A stretch of DNA of 64,000 nt from an uncultured Granulosicoccaceae bacterium (GCA_937922675.1 CALAJN010000005.1:62001-126000); one strand, 5' to 3'. Counted from the first letter of the stretch, positions 18,183 through 28,509 are shown. Numbers and translations are program-made. Notes: a model not told the origin generated them from the letters alone.

Positions 18183-18203
18183 TGCTCTACCGCTTGTAGA
18201 GCA
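18183..18203 (-). promoter_or_regulatory. stem-loop in the lysC-csrA gap, in the csrA leader
   Basis: TGCTCTAC (18183-18190) and GTAGAGCA (18196-18203) are perfect 8-bp arms with a 5-nt loop, about 24 nt before the csrA start on the minus strand. A short A/T-rich stretch follows but no U-tract, so it may be a weak lysC terminator or a csrA leader hairpin. Confidence 0.45.
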
Positions 18204-18318
18204 CAGTCGTATGACACGAATGCAGCCGATCAGTTCGCAGATCCAACGCGACGTCGCCATCGACAGCAGTATGCGCTTGCGGGACAAACGGCGTAACCTG
18301 CCAGTGTGATGTAACGGT

Positions 18319-19560
18319 TCAATCCGGGTCGACAGAGGCGTTGGCAAGTTCGAATTCTTCATGCAAGGAGCGCACGCCAAGTTCGAGATACTTCTCGTCA
18401 ATGACGACCGACACCTTGATCTCTGACGTGCTGATCAAACGCAGGTTGATACCAGCCTCTGACAAGGCACGAAACATCCGGCTTGCAATACCGGCATGAG
18501 AGCGCATGCCAACGCCCACCACGGACAACTTGGCTACGCGGTCATCACCACTAACAGAACCGCCACCGAGTTCACTGGACTGTGACCGCAGGTGCTCGAT
18601 GACACGCGCGTAGTCGTCTCGATTGACGGTAAACGTGAAGTCGGTCAAACCGTCCGCTCCGACGTTCTGGATGATCATGTCTACCACGATGTTCAGATCA
18701 GAGATCGGTCCAAGAATCGCGTAAGCGATACCCGGGCGATCGGGCACACCGGTGATTGTTACCTGGGCTTCGTCGCGCGCAAACGCAATGCCCGAAACCA
18801 CAGCTTGTTCCATCTCGTCTTCCTCGGTGTCATAGGTGATCAGAGTGCCGGGCCCGGGCTCGAAGCTCGACAGCACGCGCAGTGGCACATTGTAATTTCC
18901 TGCAAATTCCACAGCCCGAATCTGCAAGACCTTGGAGCCGAGACTTGCCATCTCGAGCATCTCCTCGAAGGTGATGCGATCCAGGCGGCGTGCACGACTC
19001 TCAACGCGAGGATCGGTGGTGTATACGCCATCGACATCGGTGTAGATCCTGCACTCGTCAGCGCCAAGCGCAGCAGCGAGAGCCACAGCAGACGTATCTG
19101 ACCCGCCGCGCCCGAGTGTGGTGATGTTGCCTTGCTCATCTACTCCCTGAAACCCGGCGACAACAGGCACACAACCCGCTTCGATGTCGGCGCGAAGCCG
19201 ATCGGTATTGATATCAACGATGCGGGCCTTGGAATGCGCGGCATCGGTGAGAACACGCACCTGAGCGCCTGTCCAGGAACGCGCATCACAGTTCAATGCC
19301 TTCAAGGCCATCGACAGCAGTGCGATAGTCACCTGCTCACCAGTTGACAACAGGACATCCAGTTCGCGGGTATCCACGGTCGCTGGCATGATCTCGCGCG
19401 CCATCGCGACCAGGCGATTGGTCTCCCCGGACATTGCAGAGACCACAATGACTGCGTCATCGCCGCCAGCGCGCACCGCCGCGACCTGGTCCGCAACACG
19501 GCGTATTCGCTCGACACTGCCCACAGAGGTACCGCCGTACTTCATGACATAAAGCGCCAT
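18319..19560 (-). CDS. lysC: aspartate kinase
   Basis: A 413-residue monofunctional aspartokinase, which phosphorylates aspartate as the first step to lysine, threonine and methionine. The kinase domain starts with VMKYGGTSVGS and has GFQGVDEQGNITTLGRGGSDTSA and ADECRIYTDVDGVYTTDPR. Two ACT domains (about 265-410) give feedback control; motifs include ITGVPDRPGIAYAILGPIS and VVGVGMRSHAGIASRMF. Length matches the class with overlapping alpha/beta subunits. Its ATG overlaps the alaS stop in the sequence TGATG, so the two are probably translationally coupled. Confidence 0.96.
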   Translation of the reverse strand: MALYVMKYGGTSVGSVERIRRVADQVAAVRAGGDDAVIVVSAMSGETNRLVAMAREIMPATVDTRELDVLLSTGEQVTIALLSMALKALNCDARSWTGAQVRVLTDAAHSKARIVDINTDRLRADIEAGCVPVVAGFQGVDEQGNITTLGRGGSDTSAVALAAALGADECRIYTDVDGVYTTDPRVESRARRLDRITFEEMLEMASLGSKVLQIRAVEFAGNYNVPLRVLSSFEPGPGTLITYDTEEDEMEQAVVSGIAFARDEAQVTITGVPDRPGIAYAILGPISDLNIVVDMIIQNVGADGLTDFTFTVNRDDYARVIEHLRSQSSELGGGSVSGDDRVAKLSVVGVGMRSHAGIASRMFRALSEAGINLRLISTSEIKVSVVIDEKYLELGVRSLHEEFELANASVDPD

Positions 19561-22163
19561 CAGCTCAGCTTCTCCGCTGTGAACTCACGGGCACGCGCGA
19601 ACGCTGCATCGAGTGCATCCAGGGATGGGGCTCCACCTTGCGCCAGATCGGCCCGGCCGCCACCGCGACCCCCCAGCGCTTGCGCCACCTCGCCCAACAA
19701 CTCGCCTGCCTTGATCTGACCGTGCAGCCCTTCTGTTACCGCGGCCACAAGGGCAACCTTGCCGCCCTTTTCACCGGCGAGAACGATCATCGACTCACCC
19801 AACTCCTGTCTGAGGCTATCCACCAGTGCGCGCAGGGCTTTGGCATCACCGTCTGGAATCCGGGCAAAAAGTCGTTTACTGCTGCCGATCGACTCTGCGC
19901 TGGCGGCAAGGTCCTTGCCCGTGCTCGATGATAGTTTTGCCTGCAGACGCTCCAGCGCACGCGACTGCTCACGCACCTGCTGTTGCAACCCCTCCACGCG
20001 AGAGACGAGCTCACTGCGCGGTGCCTTGAGCGTTGCCGCCAGAGCATCAATTTGTGCGGCCTCCTGTTGACTCCAGCCAAGCGCTGCCTCACCTGCTACC
20101 GCCTCAACACGGCGAATCCCGGCCGCAACGCCACCTTCTGACACCAGGCGCAGTGTGCCAAGCTCACCCGTGGCAGCCACGTGGGTACCACCACACAGCT
20201 CCACGGACTTGCCGCCGAGCGTTACCACGCGCACCTCGCTGCCGTACTTCTCACCAAACAGTGCCATCGCACCCATCGACCTCGCCTCCTCCATGGAGGT
20301 CTCGACAATCGTGCACGGATGATTGGCACGAATCTCACGATCCACGTGCTGTTCGATGGCCCGCAACGCTGCAGCGTCTATCGCGCTGCCATGCGAGAAA
20401 TCAAATCGCAAGCGCTCATCGTTGACCAGGGAGCCGCGCTGTTCGACGTGAGTACCCAGGGTTTCGCGCAGCGCTGCGTGCAGAAGATGGGTCGCGGAGT
20501 GGTGCCTTTGAATGCGAGCACGGCGGATCTCATCGACGCTCGCGGTAACCGCATCTCCTACCCGCAGCTTACCGCCGGATACGCTGATCGCATGCAAAAA
20601 GGCACCGCGCCGCTTTTGCGTGTCGGCGACGTCAACATGCACTCCTGTGTGTGTCGTGAAAACACCGGTGTCGCCTACCTGCCCACCAGACTCACCATAA
20701 AACGGTGTGCGATCCAGTACAGCCCATCCACTGCTGCCCCCTTCAAGGGCCGGCACCGACGTACCTTCTGACCAGAGCTCCAGCACTTCAGCGTCTGCCG
20801 AGGTCGCGTCGTAGCCAAGAAACTGTGTCTCGGCTTCGCTTGCCGGAAGCTCTGCAGTGTCAGCGAAGCGACTGGCCGCACGCGCACGGCTGCGCTGCGC
20901 TTCCATTGCAACATTGAAGCTGTCATGGTCAATGGAGAGTCCACGCTCACGCGCAATATCTGCGGTCAAGTCAGCGGGGAAGCCATACGTGTCATACAGC
21001 TTGAACACCAACTCCCCGGCAATCGTGCCTCCCTCGGCAAGCCCTGACGTCTCCGCGTCCAGAATGCCAAGCCCCGAGTTCAAGGTCTTTGCAAAACGTT
21101 GCTCTTCGGCAAGTAGCTCGGCCTCCACGCGCTCCGCACTTGCGGCAAGCTCCGGAAAGGCTTCTCCCATCTCGGCTACCAGGGGTTCTACCAACTGATG
21201 AAAAAACAATCCCTCGGCACCGAGTTTGTTGCCATGCCGTGCGGCTCGCCGGATGATACGTCGAAGAACGTACCCTCGCCCTTCATTGCCCGGTAGCACA
21301 CCATCGACAATCATGAAAGCGCAGCTGCGAATGTGATCAGCGACCACTTTCAGCGATGGCGAGGACAGCTCGCTCGTGCCGATTGCTTTCGCCGATGCCT
21401 TGATCAGGCGATCAAACAGGTCGATTTCATAGTTGGAGTGCACGTGTTGCAGTACTGCTGCAATACGCTCAAGGCCCATGCCGGTATCAATAGACGGCTT
21501 GGGCAGCGGCGTCATGCTGCCGTCTGCCGAGCGGTCGAACTGCATGAAAACCAGATTCCAGATTTCTATGTAGCGGTCCCCGTCCTCATCCGGTGACCCG
21601 GGTGGGCCGCCGGCGACCTCAGGGCCGTGGTCATAGAAAATTTCGGAGCACGGACCGCAAGGCCCGGTGTCGCCCATGGCCCAGAAGTTATCTTTGGCAC
21701 CGATTCGTATGACACGCTCAGCCGGAACGCCGATCTCCTGTATCCAGATCTGTTCGGCTTCATCGTCCTCCTCGAATACCGTGACCCACAGCTTGTCTTT
21801 GGCAAGCCCGAGCTCGTCGGTCAGAAAACCCCAGGCAAAGCGGATGGCTTCAGACTTGAAGTAATCACCGAAACTGAAGTTGCCCAGCATCTCGAAAAAA
21901 GTGTGATGCCGTGCCGTATAGCCCACATTGTCGAGATCGTTGTGCTTGCCCCCCGCGCGCACGCAGCGCTGGCTGGTGGTGGCCCGCACGTAGTCGCGAC
22001 GGTCCTCGCCGGTGAATACGTCCTTGAACTGAACCATGCCGGCATTGGTGAACAACAGAGTCTTGTCATTGCCTGGCACGAGCGGGCTTGACTCGACCAC
22101 GGAATGGCCATGACCGGCAAAGTAGTCGAGAAACCGGCTGCGGATCTCGGAGGTCGTGAGCAT
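19560..22163 (-). CDS. alaS: alanyl-tRNA synthetase
   Basis: An 867-residue class II synthetase that charges tRNA-Ala. The N-terminus [16 protein letters not shown] and motif 1 region [26 protein letters not shown] are canonical. The editing domain has the zinc-binding [12 protein letters not shown] and [13 protein letters not shown] motifs, and the C-terminal domain supplies oligomerisation. Length is normal. ATG at 22163. The downstream lysC overlaps its stop by one base. An intact enzyme is expected. No recA or recX gene is seen upstream; instead dsbA follows at the other side. Confidence 0.98.
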   Translation of the reverse strand: MLTTSEIRSRFLDYFAGHGHSVVESSPLVPGNDKTLLFTNAGMVQFKDVFTGEDRRDYVRATTSQRCVRAGGKHNDLDNVGYTARHHTFFEMLGNFSFGDYFKSEAIRFAWGFLTDELGLAKDKLWVTVFEEDDEAEQIWIQEIGVPAERVIRIGAKDNFWAMGDTGPCGPCSEIFYDHGPEVAGGPPGSPDEDGDRYIEIWNLVFMQFDRSADGSMTPLPKPSIDTGMGLERIAAVLQHVHSNYEIDLFDRLIKASAKAIGTSELSSPSLKVVADHIRSCAFMIVDGVLPGNEGRGYVLRRIIRRAARHGNKLGAEGLFFHQLVEPLVAEMGEAFPELAASAERVEAELLAEEQRFAKTLNSGLGILDAETSGLAEGGTIAGELVFKLYDTYGFPADLTADIARERGLSIDHDSFNVAMEAQRSRARAASRFADTAELPASEAETQFLGYDATSADAEVLELWSEGTSVPALEGGSSGWAVLDRTPFYGESGGQVGDTGVFTTHTGVHVDVADTQKRRGAFLHAISVSGGKLRVGDAVTASVDEIRRARIQRHHSATHLLHAALRETLGTHVEQRGSLVNDERLRFDFSHGSAIDAAALRAIEQHVDREIRANHPCTIVETSMEEARSMGAMALFGEKYGSEVRVVTLGGKSVELCGGTHVAATGELGTLRLVSEGGVAAGIRRVEAVAGEAALGWSQQEAAQIDALAATLKAPRSELVSRVEGLQQQVREQSRALERLQAKLSSSTGKDLAASAESIGSSKRLFARIPDGDAKALRALVDSLRQELGESMIVLAGEKGGKVALVAAVTEGLHGQIKAGELLGEVAQALGGRGGGRADLAQGGAPSLDALDAAFARAREFTAEKLS

Positions 22164-22249
22164 GGGGCGAGTGAGTGCGTGAAAGAGCTCGCCAGTTTAG
22201 CGCCAGAGTGCGCTCAGGTCAGCCCAACAGATCCAATCACTGCCTTCTG

Positions 22250-22276
22250 GGGGACTGGAGCGGCGTGCTCCAGCCC
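22250..22276 (-). terminator. hairpin after dsbA, possible weak terminator
   Basis: CTGGAGC and GCTCCAG form a 7-bp stem with flanking GGG/CCC that pairs past a single bulged A. It lies 15 nt after the dsbA stop in the 127-nt gap before alaS. There is no T-run on the minus strand, so termination strength is doubtful. Confidence 0.35.
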
Positions 22277-22290
22277 TCCAGACGCTACCG

Positions 22291-22968
22291 TCAGGACGCG
22301 TCGTGTTCAAGCTGTGCCATTTGGTTGATCACACGGATCATACCGTCGTTGCCTCCGGCAAGTGAGGCACTGGTCAGGTATTTACCGTTGATCAGAATGC
22401 TCGGTACTCCACTGACCTGAGCATCTCGTGCCAGCGACATGCCGCGGCGCATACCGGTCTCGACGCTGAAGGACGTCATGGCTTTTTCGAAGGTTTCAGC
22501 GTCTACACCGAGATCCAGACCCGCAATGAACTTGGACACTTCGCCGGCCGAACGCATACCCTTGCGCTTGACATGGATCTCGTCAAACATCGGCTCGAAC
22601 ATGCCATCGGTGATGCCGAGCGCTTCAGCGGCGTAGAAGGTACGCGAGTGATTTTCCCAGCTCGGGTTGAATGGCGGAGCCTCACGCACAAAATCCACAT
22701 AATCCGGCTTGTCGTCCTTCCATGCGTTGATGGTGGGCTCGAATTGGAAACAGTGCGGGCAACCGAACCAGAAGAATTCGAGCACTTCGACCTTGGACGG
22801 ATCGCGGGTCGCGACGGGCTTGGCCAGCGTCTGATATCCGACACCCTGAGCGCCAGCAGGACGCACTCCGCCGATAGCGGCAGCACCGGCGAGGGCCGTG
22901 ACGCCTGTCAGAAACAGGCGACGGTTCTCAGAGGTGTCAGAGGTCAGGATTCGGGTAGTGGATTTCAT
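22291..22968 (-). CDS. dsbA: periplasmic thiol:disulfide oxidoreductase DsbA-like
   Basis: A 225-residue DsbA-family protein that introduces disulfide bonds into exported proteins. The N-terminus (about 1-41) has NRRLFLTGVTALAGAAAIGG, a twin-Arg R-R-x-F-L pattern before a hydrophobic stretch, so Tat export is possible, although Sec is usual for DsbA. The active site is Cys70-Pro-His-Cys73 in FFWFGCPHCFQFEP; the cis-Pro loop is SGVPSILINGKY. An inserted helical domain lies between. The ATG at 22968 is preceded by a long gap, so it probably has its own promoter. Confidence 0.9.
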   Translation of the reverse strand: MKSTTRILTSDTSENRRLFLTGVTALAGAAAIGGVRPAGAQGVGYQTLAKPVATRDPSKVEVLEFFWFGCPHCFQFEPTINAWKDDKPDYVDFVREAPPFNPSWENHSRTFYAAEALGITDGMFEPMFDEIHVKRKGMRSAGEVSKFIAGLDLGVDAETFEKAMTSFSVETGMRRGMSLARDAQVSGVPSILINGKYLTSASLAGGNDGMIRVINQMAQLEHDAS

Positions 22969-23425
22969 GGAAGCTACCTGTAGAGAGTGTGTTATCGGGA
23001 CAGAAGATCAGCAAGACCTGTTCAACGTAGGCGCTGGGTTCGAATGCTGCAAACCCTCGATACCTTCAATGGCAACATGGGGGCCGCTGCGCTTCAATGG
23101 CACCGGTTCCCTTGTGGAGGAACATCAGGCTGTCGAAAACCTCGTTCACAATCAAAAATGGTGCCGGTCTCAAGGTAATCAAGCGCGTGACGCCGTCCAG
23201 GTCCATTGGCTGATCCGTGAGTGGTTATGACTCCGACTACCGCTCGATAAAGCCGCAGCATTCGGCGTAAGGTCAATTCCAGTGTCGAATACTCATTGCT
23301 CTTCGACTCGTCGACACCGTCAAGGTTCATTCCTGCACGGGATAAACGATTGCCAAGCGTGATTGATTGCTCTGCGAGCGGTCAATTTTGTCGACCAGGC
23401 ACGCGCCACCATTCTCACACTGAGG
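22969..23425. other. 457-bp gene-free gap between the AKR gene and dsbA
   Basis: Short open frames exist on both strands (up to about 110 codons), but none has a recognisable motif or a convincing ribosome-binding site, and they overlap one another. I see no tRNA, clear terminator or repeat. The part next to 22969 presumably holds the dsbA promoter. The size is unusual in this dense window, and a small RNA or gene remnant cannot be excluded. Confidence 0.4.
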
Positions 23426-24421
23426 TCAAGCCTGAGGCTCGGTCAGAGTCTCAAACCCTGGCCACGTGGCTGCCGCCTGGTCGATTACCTTGATCTCGTC
23501 GGCATGCAGCACCAACTCGCTCGCAGCGGCGTTGGTCTCTGCTTGCTCGACACTACGAGTACCTGCAAGTACATGGCTCACCCCCGGCTGTGCCAACGTC
23601 CAGGCGAGCACGAGTCTTTCGGTTGGCACGCCTCGCTCGCGTGCCAGTGATTTCACAGGAGCGAGAACTGCGTCAATGGCATCCAGCACGCGCGGCTGAA
23701 ATCGCGGGTTACCACTTCGCAAATCCGTGTCTGCAAACTCGCGCTTGGCGTCTATGCGCCCGGTGAGCAGGCCTTGCGCAATCGGTGAGTAGGCCAGAAA
23801 TGCAAGCCCGTCGCTCAGACATACAGGCAGATTATCCGTCTCACGATCGCGGTCCAGCAGACTGTAGCGCTCTTGATCAGTATCCAGCAGATCTGCCGAC
23901 CGCTTCAGCTCTGCAGGGGACGCATTGCAAAAACCGACAGCCCGTACCAACCCCTCGCGTTTCAGCGCGTCCAGTGTCTCGGCGACCTCGTGCATGTCGC
24001 TGGCAGGGTCCGGCCAGTGCGTCTGGTAGAGATCGATATAGTCGACGCCGAGTCGTTGCAAGGAGGCATTCAACTCCTCGCGAATGGAGTCTGCACTGAG
24101 CGTGCGATAGATTCTGCGCCCATCAGTTTGCGCATGCAGGGTGGCTGATTCACGGTCCCAGACAAGGCCGCACTTGGTCGCCACGATGATGTCTTCACGA
24201 CGGCGTCCGGCAATCGCCTTGCCAACAATTTCCTCGGACAAGCCAAACCCATAGACAGGTGCAGTATCGATAAGAGTGACGCCGCTATCGAGTGATGCGC
24301 GTATTGCGGACACGGATGCTTCGGCATCGGTGCCGCCCCACTTCCAGCCACCGATGGCCCAGGCACCAAATGCCACAGCGGAGGCTTCAATGCCGCTGCT
24401 GCCAAGTGGGCGCTTCAACAT
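23426..24421 (-). CDS. aldo/keto reductase
   Basis: A 331-residue NADPH-dependent aldo/keto reductase with a TIM-barrel fold. The N-terminus LGSSGIEASAVAFGAWAIGGWKWGG, catalytic residues Asp/Tyr in LIDTAPVYGFGLSEEIVGKAI, Lys in ATKCG and His in LYQTHWPDP are visible. The phosphate-binding part near the C-terminus reads VLAGTRSVEQAETNAAA. The AKR11/AKR13-like subgroup is likely; substrate unknown. ATG 24421 is used, since the upstream extension overlaps the aspartoacylase-family gene. It lies 10 nt after that gene and ends the RimK cluster. Confidence 0.85.
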   Translation of the reverse strand: MLKRPLGSSGIEASAVAFGAWAIGGWKWGGTDAEASVSAIRASLDSGVTLIDTAPVYGFGLSEEIVGKAIAGRRREDIIVATKCGLVWDRESATLHAQTDGRRIYRTLSADSIREELNASLQRLGVDYIDLYQTHWPDPASDMHEVAETLDALKREGLVRAVGFCNASPAELKRSADLLDTDQERYSLLDRDRETDNLPVCLSDGLAFLAYSPIAQGLLTGRIDAKREFADTDLRSGNPRFQPRVLDAIDAVLAPVKSLARERGVPTERLVLAWTLAQPGVSHVLAGTRSVEQAETNAAASELVLHADEIKVIDQAAATWPGFETLTEPQA

Positions 24422-24431
24422 GTTTGATGCC

Positions 24432-25496
24432 TCATTTGAGTCTCTTGATAACGGGCTGTTCGTACTCTTGATGAAATTGATCCACCGCTCTTGCCACACC
24501 GGCAGTCGAGGTGGTGGTCGCCACATGAAAAAGAGCTTCACCCTCGTGAACGAGGGGGAGCTTGGTCATGCCAATCAATACCCCCGAGCAATCGCTGACA
24601 ATGGGTTGCTCGGATTCGCCGAACGGGTCTGCGATGTAACCCAGAACATCACCGGCCTCCACTATGCCACCCAGACGGATTCGAGCCCGCAAAATCCCGC
24701 TCTGCGAGGCCCGCATCCAGACACTGGTGTTGGCAAACCACGGCTTTGCCACATTGTCACTGGAAGCATCACGCGATTTGAGCGGCGGTAGCATGCCGAT
24801 GTGTCGCATGACTCTCAACACGCCTTTCACCCCCGCGCGTATCGCAAGATCATCAAAACGCAGAGCCTCGCCTGCCTCGTACAGCAGCAAAGGCTTGTCG
24901 CCGACGGCATCGCGCAAGGTGCCAGAGCGGGTTCCGGAGTCGAGCACAATGGGAGGGGCAAAGGCTTCGGCCAGAGTGCGCAGCTCCGGGTAGCGATCGA
25001 GGTCAACACGCACCTGAGGCAGGTTGCTGCGCCCTTCTGCGGCGGTGTGCAGATCAATGCCGTGGGTGCACCGATCAACTATCTCGGTCATGACGGTATC
25101 GGCCAGACGGGCGGCCATTGAGCCCTGCTCTGAACCCGGGAACGATCGGTTCAGATCGCGCCTGTCAGGTAGATAGCGCGACTGCGACACAAACCCATAC
25201 ACATTGACTACCGGTACGGCAACCAGGGTGCCGGCGAGTCTGCTAACCGCTTTGGTTGCCAGTACACGACGTATGATCTCGATGCCATTGATCTCGTCAC
25301 CGTGCACCGCAGCGGTAAGGAACAAGCGTGGCCCGGCTGACTTGCCGTGGATCACGTGCACCGGCATGGCCACGGATGTATGCGTATACAACGGTGGCAG
25401 CGGTAGGTCTATGGTGAGCCGAGAACCGGGGGCGACGTCCTGATCACCGAAGCGGATCGGCTCCTGACGCTGTTTGGTAGCGGAGCCTGCGCTCAC
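24432..25496 (-). CDS. succinylglutamate desuccinylase/aspartoacylase-family zinc carboxypeptidase
   Basis: A 354-residue M14-like protein. Zinc ligands are seen in [12 protein letters not shown] (His and Glu) and in [10 protein letters not shown] (His), with Arg contacts in [18 protein letters not shown]. The C-terminal part (about 260-340) has a hammerhead-like barrel typical of the family, including [19 protein letters not shown]. Start is GTG 25496, overlapping the rimK stop in GTGA. Members next to rimK are common in marine bacteria and probably hydrolyse an N-acyl-amino-acid or peptide-like bond made by the ligase. The true substrate is unknown; it is not in an arginine-degradation (ast) operon. 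Confidence 0.85.
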   Translation of the reverse strand: MSAGSATKQRQEPIRFGDQDVAPGSRLTIDLPLPPLYTHTSVAMPVHVIHGKSAGPRLFLTAAVHGDEINGIEIIRRVLATKAVSRLAGTLVAVPVVNVYGFVSQSRYLPDRRDLNRSFPGSEQGSMAARLADTVMTEIVDRCTHGIDLHTAAEGRSNLPQVRVDLDRYPELRTLAEAFAPPIVLDSGTRSGTLRDAVGDKPLLLYEAGEALRFDDLAIRAGVKGVLRVMRHIGMLPPLKSRDASSDNVAKPWFANTSVWMRASQSGILRARIRLGGIVEAGDVLGYIADPFGESEQPIVSDCSGVLIGMTKLPLVHEGEALFHVATTTSTAGVARAVDQFHQEYEQPVIKRLK

Positions 25497-26401
25497 CCTT
25501 TGCTGCCACGCGTTGCGGTATTGCCGGGCTTTGCGTTCTTTTCGAGCTCGGCGATGATGATGCCGGCCACGTCCTTGCCGCTGGCTTTTTCTATGCCCTC
25601 AAGCCCGGGGGAGGAGTTTACCTCCATCACCAGAGGACCTCGCTCGGAACGCAACAGGTCAACACCGGCTACCGTCAGTCCAAGGATCTTTGCCGCTTGC
25701 ACCGCAGTCTGACGCTCAGCCGGGCTGATCTTCACAAGGCTTGCTGAGCCGCCACGATGCAGGTTGGAGCGGAATTCACCATCGGCTGCCTGGCGCTTCA
25801 TTGCAGCGACAACCTTGCCACCAACCACAAGACAGCGGATATCCGACCCTCCTGCCTCGCCGATGAACTCCTGCACCAGAATGTTTGCTTTCAAGCCCAT
25901 GAAGGCCTCGATGACGCTCTCGGCCGCCGTATTCGTCTCAGCTAATACAACCCCGATACCTTGAGTGCCTTCAAGTAGCTTGATGACCAACGGCGCACCG
26001 CCAACCATCTTGATCAGGTCACGAGTGTCGCCTGGTTTGTTGGCAAAACCCGTTATCGGCAAGCCGATCCCCTTGCGCGACAGCAACTGCAGCGAGCGCA
26101 ATTTGTCGCGTGAACGTGCCAGTGCAACGGATTCAATGAGCGTGTAGACGCCCATCATTTCAAACTGTCGCAGCACAGCTGTGCCATAGGCTGTGACTGA
26201 AGCGCCGATGCGCGGGATAACCGCCTCAAAACCTGTTAACGCTCGGCCCTCCAGATGGACCCCCGGCGCTTGCGACATGATGTTCATGTAACAGCGAAGT
26301 ACATCGATCACGTGTACTTCATGCCCACGCTCTTGCGCAGCCGCTATCAGGCGTCGGGTCGAGTAGAGATTGGCGTTACGAGACAGGACCGCAATTTTCA
26401 T
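25493..26401 (-). CDS. rimK: RimK-type glutamate ligase (ATP-grasp)
   Basis: A 302-residue ATP-grasp ligase. RimK adds glutamate residues to the C-terminus of ribosomal protein S6 in Escherichia coli and makes poly-alpha-glutamate. Conserved parts are [18 protein letters not shown] at the start, [28 protein letters not shown] of the ATP-grasp loop, [21 protein letters not shown], and the metal-binding end [14 protein letters not shown]. Length equals the E. coli enzyme. Its ATG overlaps the stop of the retropepsin-like gene (ATGA), and its stop overlaps the next start, so the three are coupled. Confidence 0.94.
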   Translation of the reverse strand: MKIAVLSRNANLYSTRRLIAAAQERGHEVHVIDVLRCYMNIMSQAPGVHLEGRALTGFEAVIPRIGASVTAYGTAVLRQFEMMGVYTLIESVALARSRDKLRSLQLLSRKGIGLPITGFANKPGDTRDLIKMVGGAPLVIKLLEGTQGIGVVLAETNTAAESVIEAFMGLKANILVQEFIGEAGGSDIRCLVVGGKVVAAMKRQAADGEFRSNLHRGGSASLVKISPAERQTAVQAAKILGLTVAGVDLLRSERGPLVMEVNSSPGLEGIEKASGKDVAGIIIAELEKNAKPGNTATRGSKG

Positions 26402-27003
26402 TGGCTTGTTCGTTGGTTGCTGTCGCCGCTGCTGTGCTGATCAGCAGCATAATGATCGCGCACGTTTTGCCGGCCCAACAAAAACGTTGCAGAGGGGTCA
26501 ACCACGACATCCGGCACCAGGGAGGTGCGCCCGACCAGCATGCGAAAAAGCATGCCGCGTCGGTCGGTCAATGTCAGCTCGACCTCTCGTTGAATCAGGC
26601 CAAGATCAAGCCGCGTTTTCACAACATAGCGCTCGGCTGAGTGCCCACCCGAGTCAGTCACCCGTCGTTTGTCGACCACAGGCGCACGGCAGGCAATGAC
26701 AATGGATTCATTGCGTTGTACAGGCTGAGTGTTGAATGTGACATAGGTCGTTCCATCCTCCCCGGGGTGCTCCGCGATATCAAAAGCATGCAAGGATGAG
26801 GTTCGGGCACCCGTGTCAATCTTGGCCTTTATCGCCGATAAACCCAGCGCCGGCAAGGCAACCCACTCTCGCCAGCCGAGTTGCAGAACGTCGGTTCTGA
26901 TATCCGGCACTGCACTGTATTCCAGCCCGGATGCCACGCCTGGGCCGTCAGCCATGTCCACAGCGCTTGTTTCAGCCTTTTCTACTGCCGATTCGCTCTT
27001 CAT
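26398..27003 (-). CDS. rimB: retropepsin-like (RimB-type) protease next to rimK
   Basis: A 201-residue protein of the RimK/LysX-associated 'Zn-protease' family, which structurally resembles single-chain retropepsins. The Asp-Thr-Gly-Ala-Arg motif lies at 63-67 in [15 protein letters not shown]. Other family blocks are [28 protein letters not shown] and [20 protein letters not shown]. In Pseudomonas, RimB works with RimK on ribosomal S6 modification, so the name is offered by homology. Start at ATG 27003; TTG 27024 is a weaker choice. No rimA gene is seen. It lies 39 nt after frcK and may share its transcript. Confidence 0.82.
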   Translation of the reverse strand: MKSESAVEKAETSAVDMADGPGVASGLEYSAVPDIRTDVLQLGWREWVALPALGLSAIKAKIDTGARTSSLHAFDIAEHPGEDGTTYVTFNTQPVQRNESIVIACRAPVVDKRRVTDSGGHSAERYVVKTRLDLGLIQREVELTLTDRRGMLFRMLVGRTSLVPDVVVDPSATFLLGRQNVRDHYAADQHSSGDSNQRTSQ

Positions 27004-27042
27004 GCTCCGATTGTCGCACGACAAACCGTGACGGGTCTTGAG

Positions 27043-27681
27043 TCAATCTCCCGACTGGTAGATGACATCGACTGGCAAAGAGGCAGCCAACACGTGTTTG
27101 CCATTGGGGATATCGTTGTGCTGCGCCTTCTGGAGTGCGCTATCAGCGTCCAGCCCGTGGGTCAACCAGCGGCTGACCAGCCGCTCTACCAAGGTTTTCT
27201 CGGAGACTGCGAGCATGACACTGACATCAAACAACGCGGCTATCCGGTTCCATGGATCCTCATTCAGCAACAGGTAGTTGCCTTCAACGATCACGGTGCG
27301 GTGTGTGGGTTCGACAACATCGGCCGCAGCTCGCGAGAGATCTTCAGTACGATCAAAGACCGGAATGCAGACCGGTGAATCGTCATTCTTGATGCGGTTG
27401 AGCGTGGCCAGCAGTCCCAGCGCATCAAAGGTTTCGGGCGCGCCCTTGATACCTTGTTGATCACGAGGCTGGAGCACGCGATTGTCCAGATGAAACCCAT
27501 CCATGGGCACGATGCGACTGTCGGGCAATTCCTGTGCAAGCTCTACTGCAAGCGTCGACTTGCCAACGCCCGGCGGGCCGACGATGGCAATCAGCAGGCG
27601 TTGAGCCGCATCCAGCTTGTCACGGTGCCGCTGAATCCAGAGCGCCAGTGAAGCGGCATTGCTCAGTGTGACTATCGACAC
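27043..27681 (-). CDS. frcK: FrcK-like P-loop kinase of the fructose operon
   Basis: A 212-residue kinase of the uridine kinase/phosphoribulokinase/pantothenate kinase-like group. Walker A is GPPGVGKST (about 35-43), followed by DGFHLDNRVL with the acidic catalytic pair, VIVEGNYLLLNEDPW as the Walker B-like strand, and a lid Arg cluster in RLVSRWLTHGLDAD. This is the arrangement of FrcK from the Sinorhizobium frcBCAK fructose operon, where a sugar-kinase role was proposed but, as far as I know, not fully proven. Start is GTG 27681; it lies 9 nt after frcA. Confidence 0.83.
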   Translation of the reverse strand: MSIVTLSNAASLALWIQRHRDKLDAAQRLLIAIVGPPGVGKSTLAVELAQELPDSRIVPMDGFHLDNRVLQPRDQQGIKGAPETFDALGLLATLNRIKNDDSPVCIPVFDRTEDLSRAAADVVEPTHRTVIVEGNYLLLNEDPWNRIAALFDVSVMLAVSEKTLVERLVSRWLTHGLDADSALQKAQHNDIPNGKHVLAASLPVDVIYQSGD

Positions 27682-27690
27682 GAGGACAGC

Positions 27691-28509
27691 TCAAGCTGCA
27701 GCTGTGTTTGCATTGTCGGAAGGTGGCTCAACGGCACCGGTCATCAAGGCAACAGCGTCACTCATGGTGTAGTCGGAGGGTTTGATCACGCATAGACGCC
27801 GCCCCAGCCGATGTACGTGGATGCGATCCGCGACTTCAAACACGTGTGGCATGTTGTGCGAGATGAGCACGATCGGCAAACCGCGCGAGCGTACGTCCTG
27901 AATCAAATCCAAAACGCGCCGAGACTCCTTGACACCGAGTGCGGCGGTCGGCTCATCCATGATGATCACGCGCGAGCCAAAGGCAGCAGCTCGTGCCACG
28001 GCAACACCCTGGCGTTGCCCGCCCGAGAGGGTCTCCACCGCTTGGGAGATGTTTTGAATCGTCATCAAGCCGAGTTCACTAAGCTTGTCTCGAGCTTGTT
28101 GTTCCATCGCGCCTCGATCGAGCATACGCAAGGCGCCTCGAATCCCGCCTTGATGACGTATCTCGCGACCCAGAAACAGATTGTCGGCAATGGACAAGGC
28201 CGGCGACAAGGCCAGGTTTTGATACACAGTCTCGATACCGGCTGCCCGTGCCTCCATCGGAGATCTGAAGTGAACCTGAGTGCCATCAAGTTTTACGCTG
28301 CCCTCGTCCGGCGTCACTGCACCGGACAGAGCCTTGATCATGGTTGACTTGCCAGCGCCGTTGTCACCGATCACGGCCAGGATTTCTCCGGCACGCAAAT
28401 CAAAATCGGCATTATCGAGTGCTGTCACGCGACCATAGCGTTTGACCAGTCCCCGCGCTTCGATGACGTTCTTGACAACGCTCGTATCTGCAACTGTGGC
28501 CTCACTCAA
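27691..28509 (-). CDS. frcA: fructose ABC transporter ATPase FrcA-like
   Basis: A 272-residue single-ATPase-domain protein of the CUT2 group. Walker A is GDNGAGKST, the Q-loop ETVYQNLALSP, the signature LSGGQRQGVAVARA, Walker B VIIMDEPTAALG, and the His loop LISHNMPHVFEVAD. Unlike RbsA-type proteins it has one domain, as FrcA does. TTG 28509 is taken as start: it overlaps the frcC stop in TTGA and is preceded by AGGAGGG at a good distance. GTG 28530 is the alternative but would place that ribosome-binding site inside the gene. It powers import through FrcC. Confidence 0.9.
   Translation of the reverse strand: MSEATVADTSVVKNVIEARGLVKRYGRVTALDNADFDLRAGEILAVIGDNGAGKSTMIKALSGAVTPDEGSVKLDGTQVHFRSPMEARAAGIETVYQNLALSPALSIADNLFLGREIRHQGGIRGALRMLDRGAMEQQARDKLSELGLMTIQNISQAVETLSGGQRQGVAVARAAAFGSRVIIMDEPTAALGVKESRRVLDLIQDVRSRGLPIVLISHNMPHVFEVADRIHVHRLGRRLCVIKPSDYTMSDAVALMTGAVEPPSDNANTAAA

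Noticed and set aside
22898..23230. 110-codon plus-strand frame across the dsbA start
   Set aside because: It overlaps the dsbA 5' end and a minus-strand frame, with no recognisable sequence.
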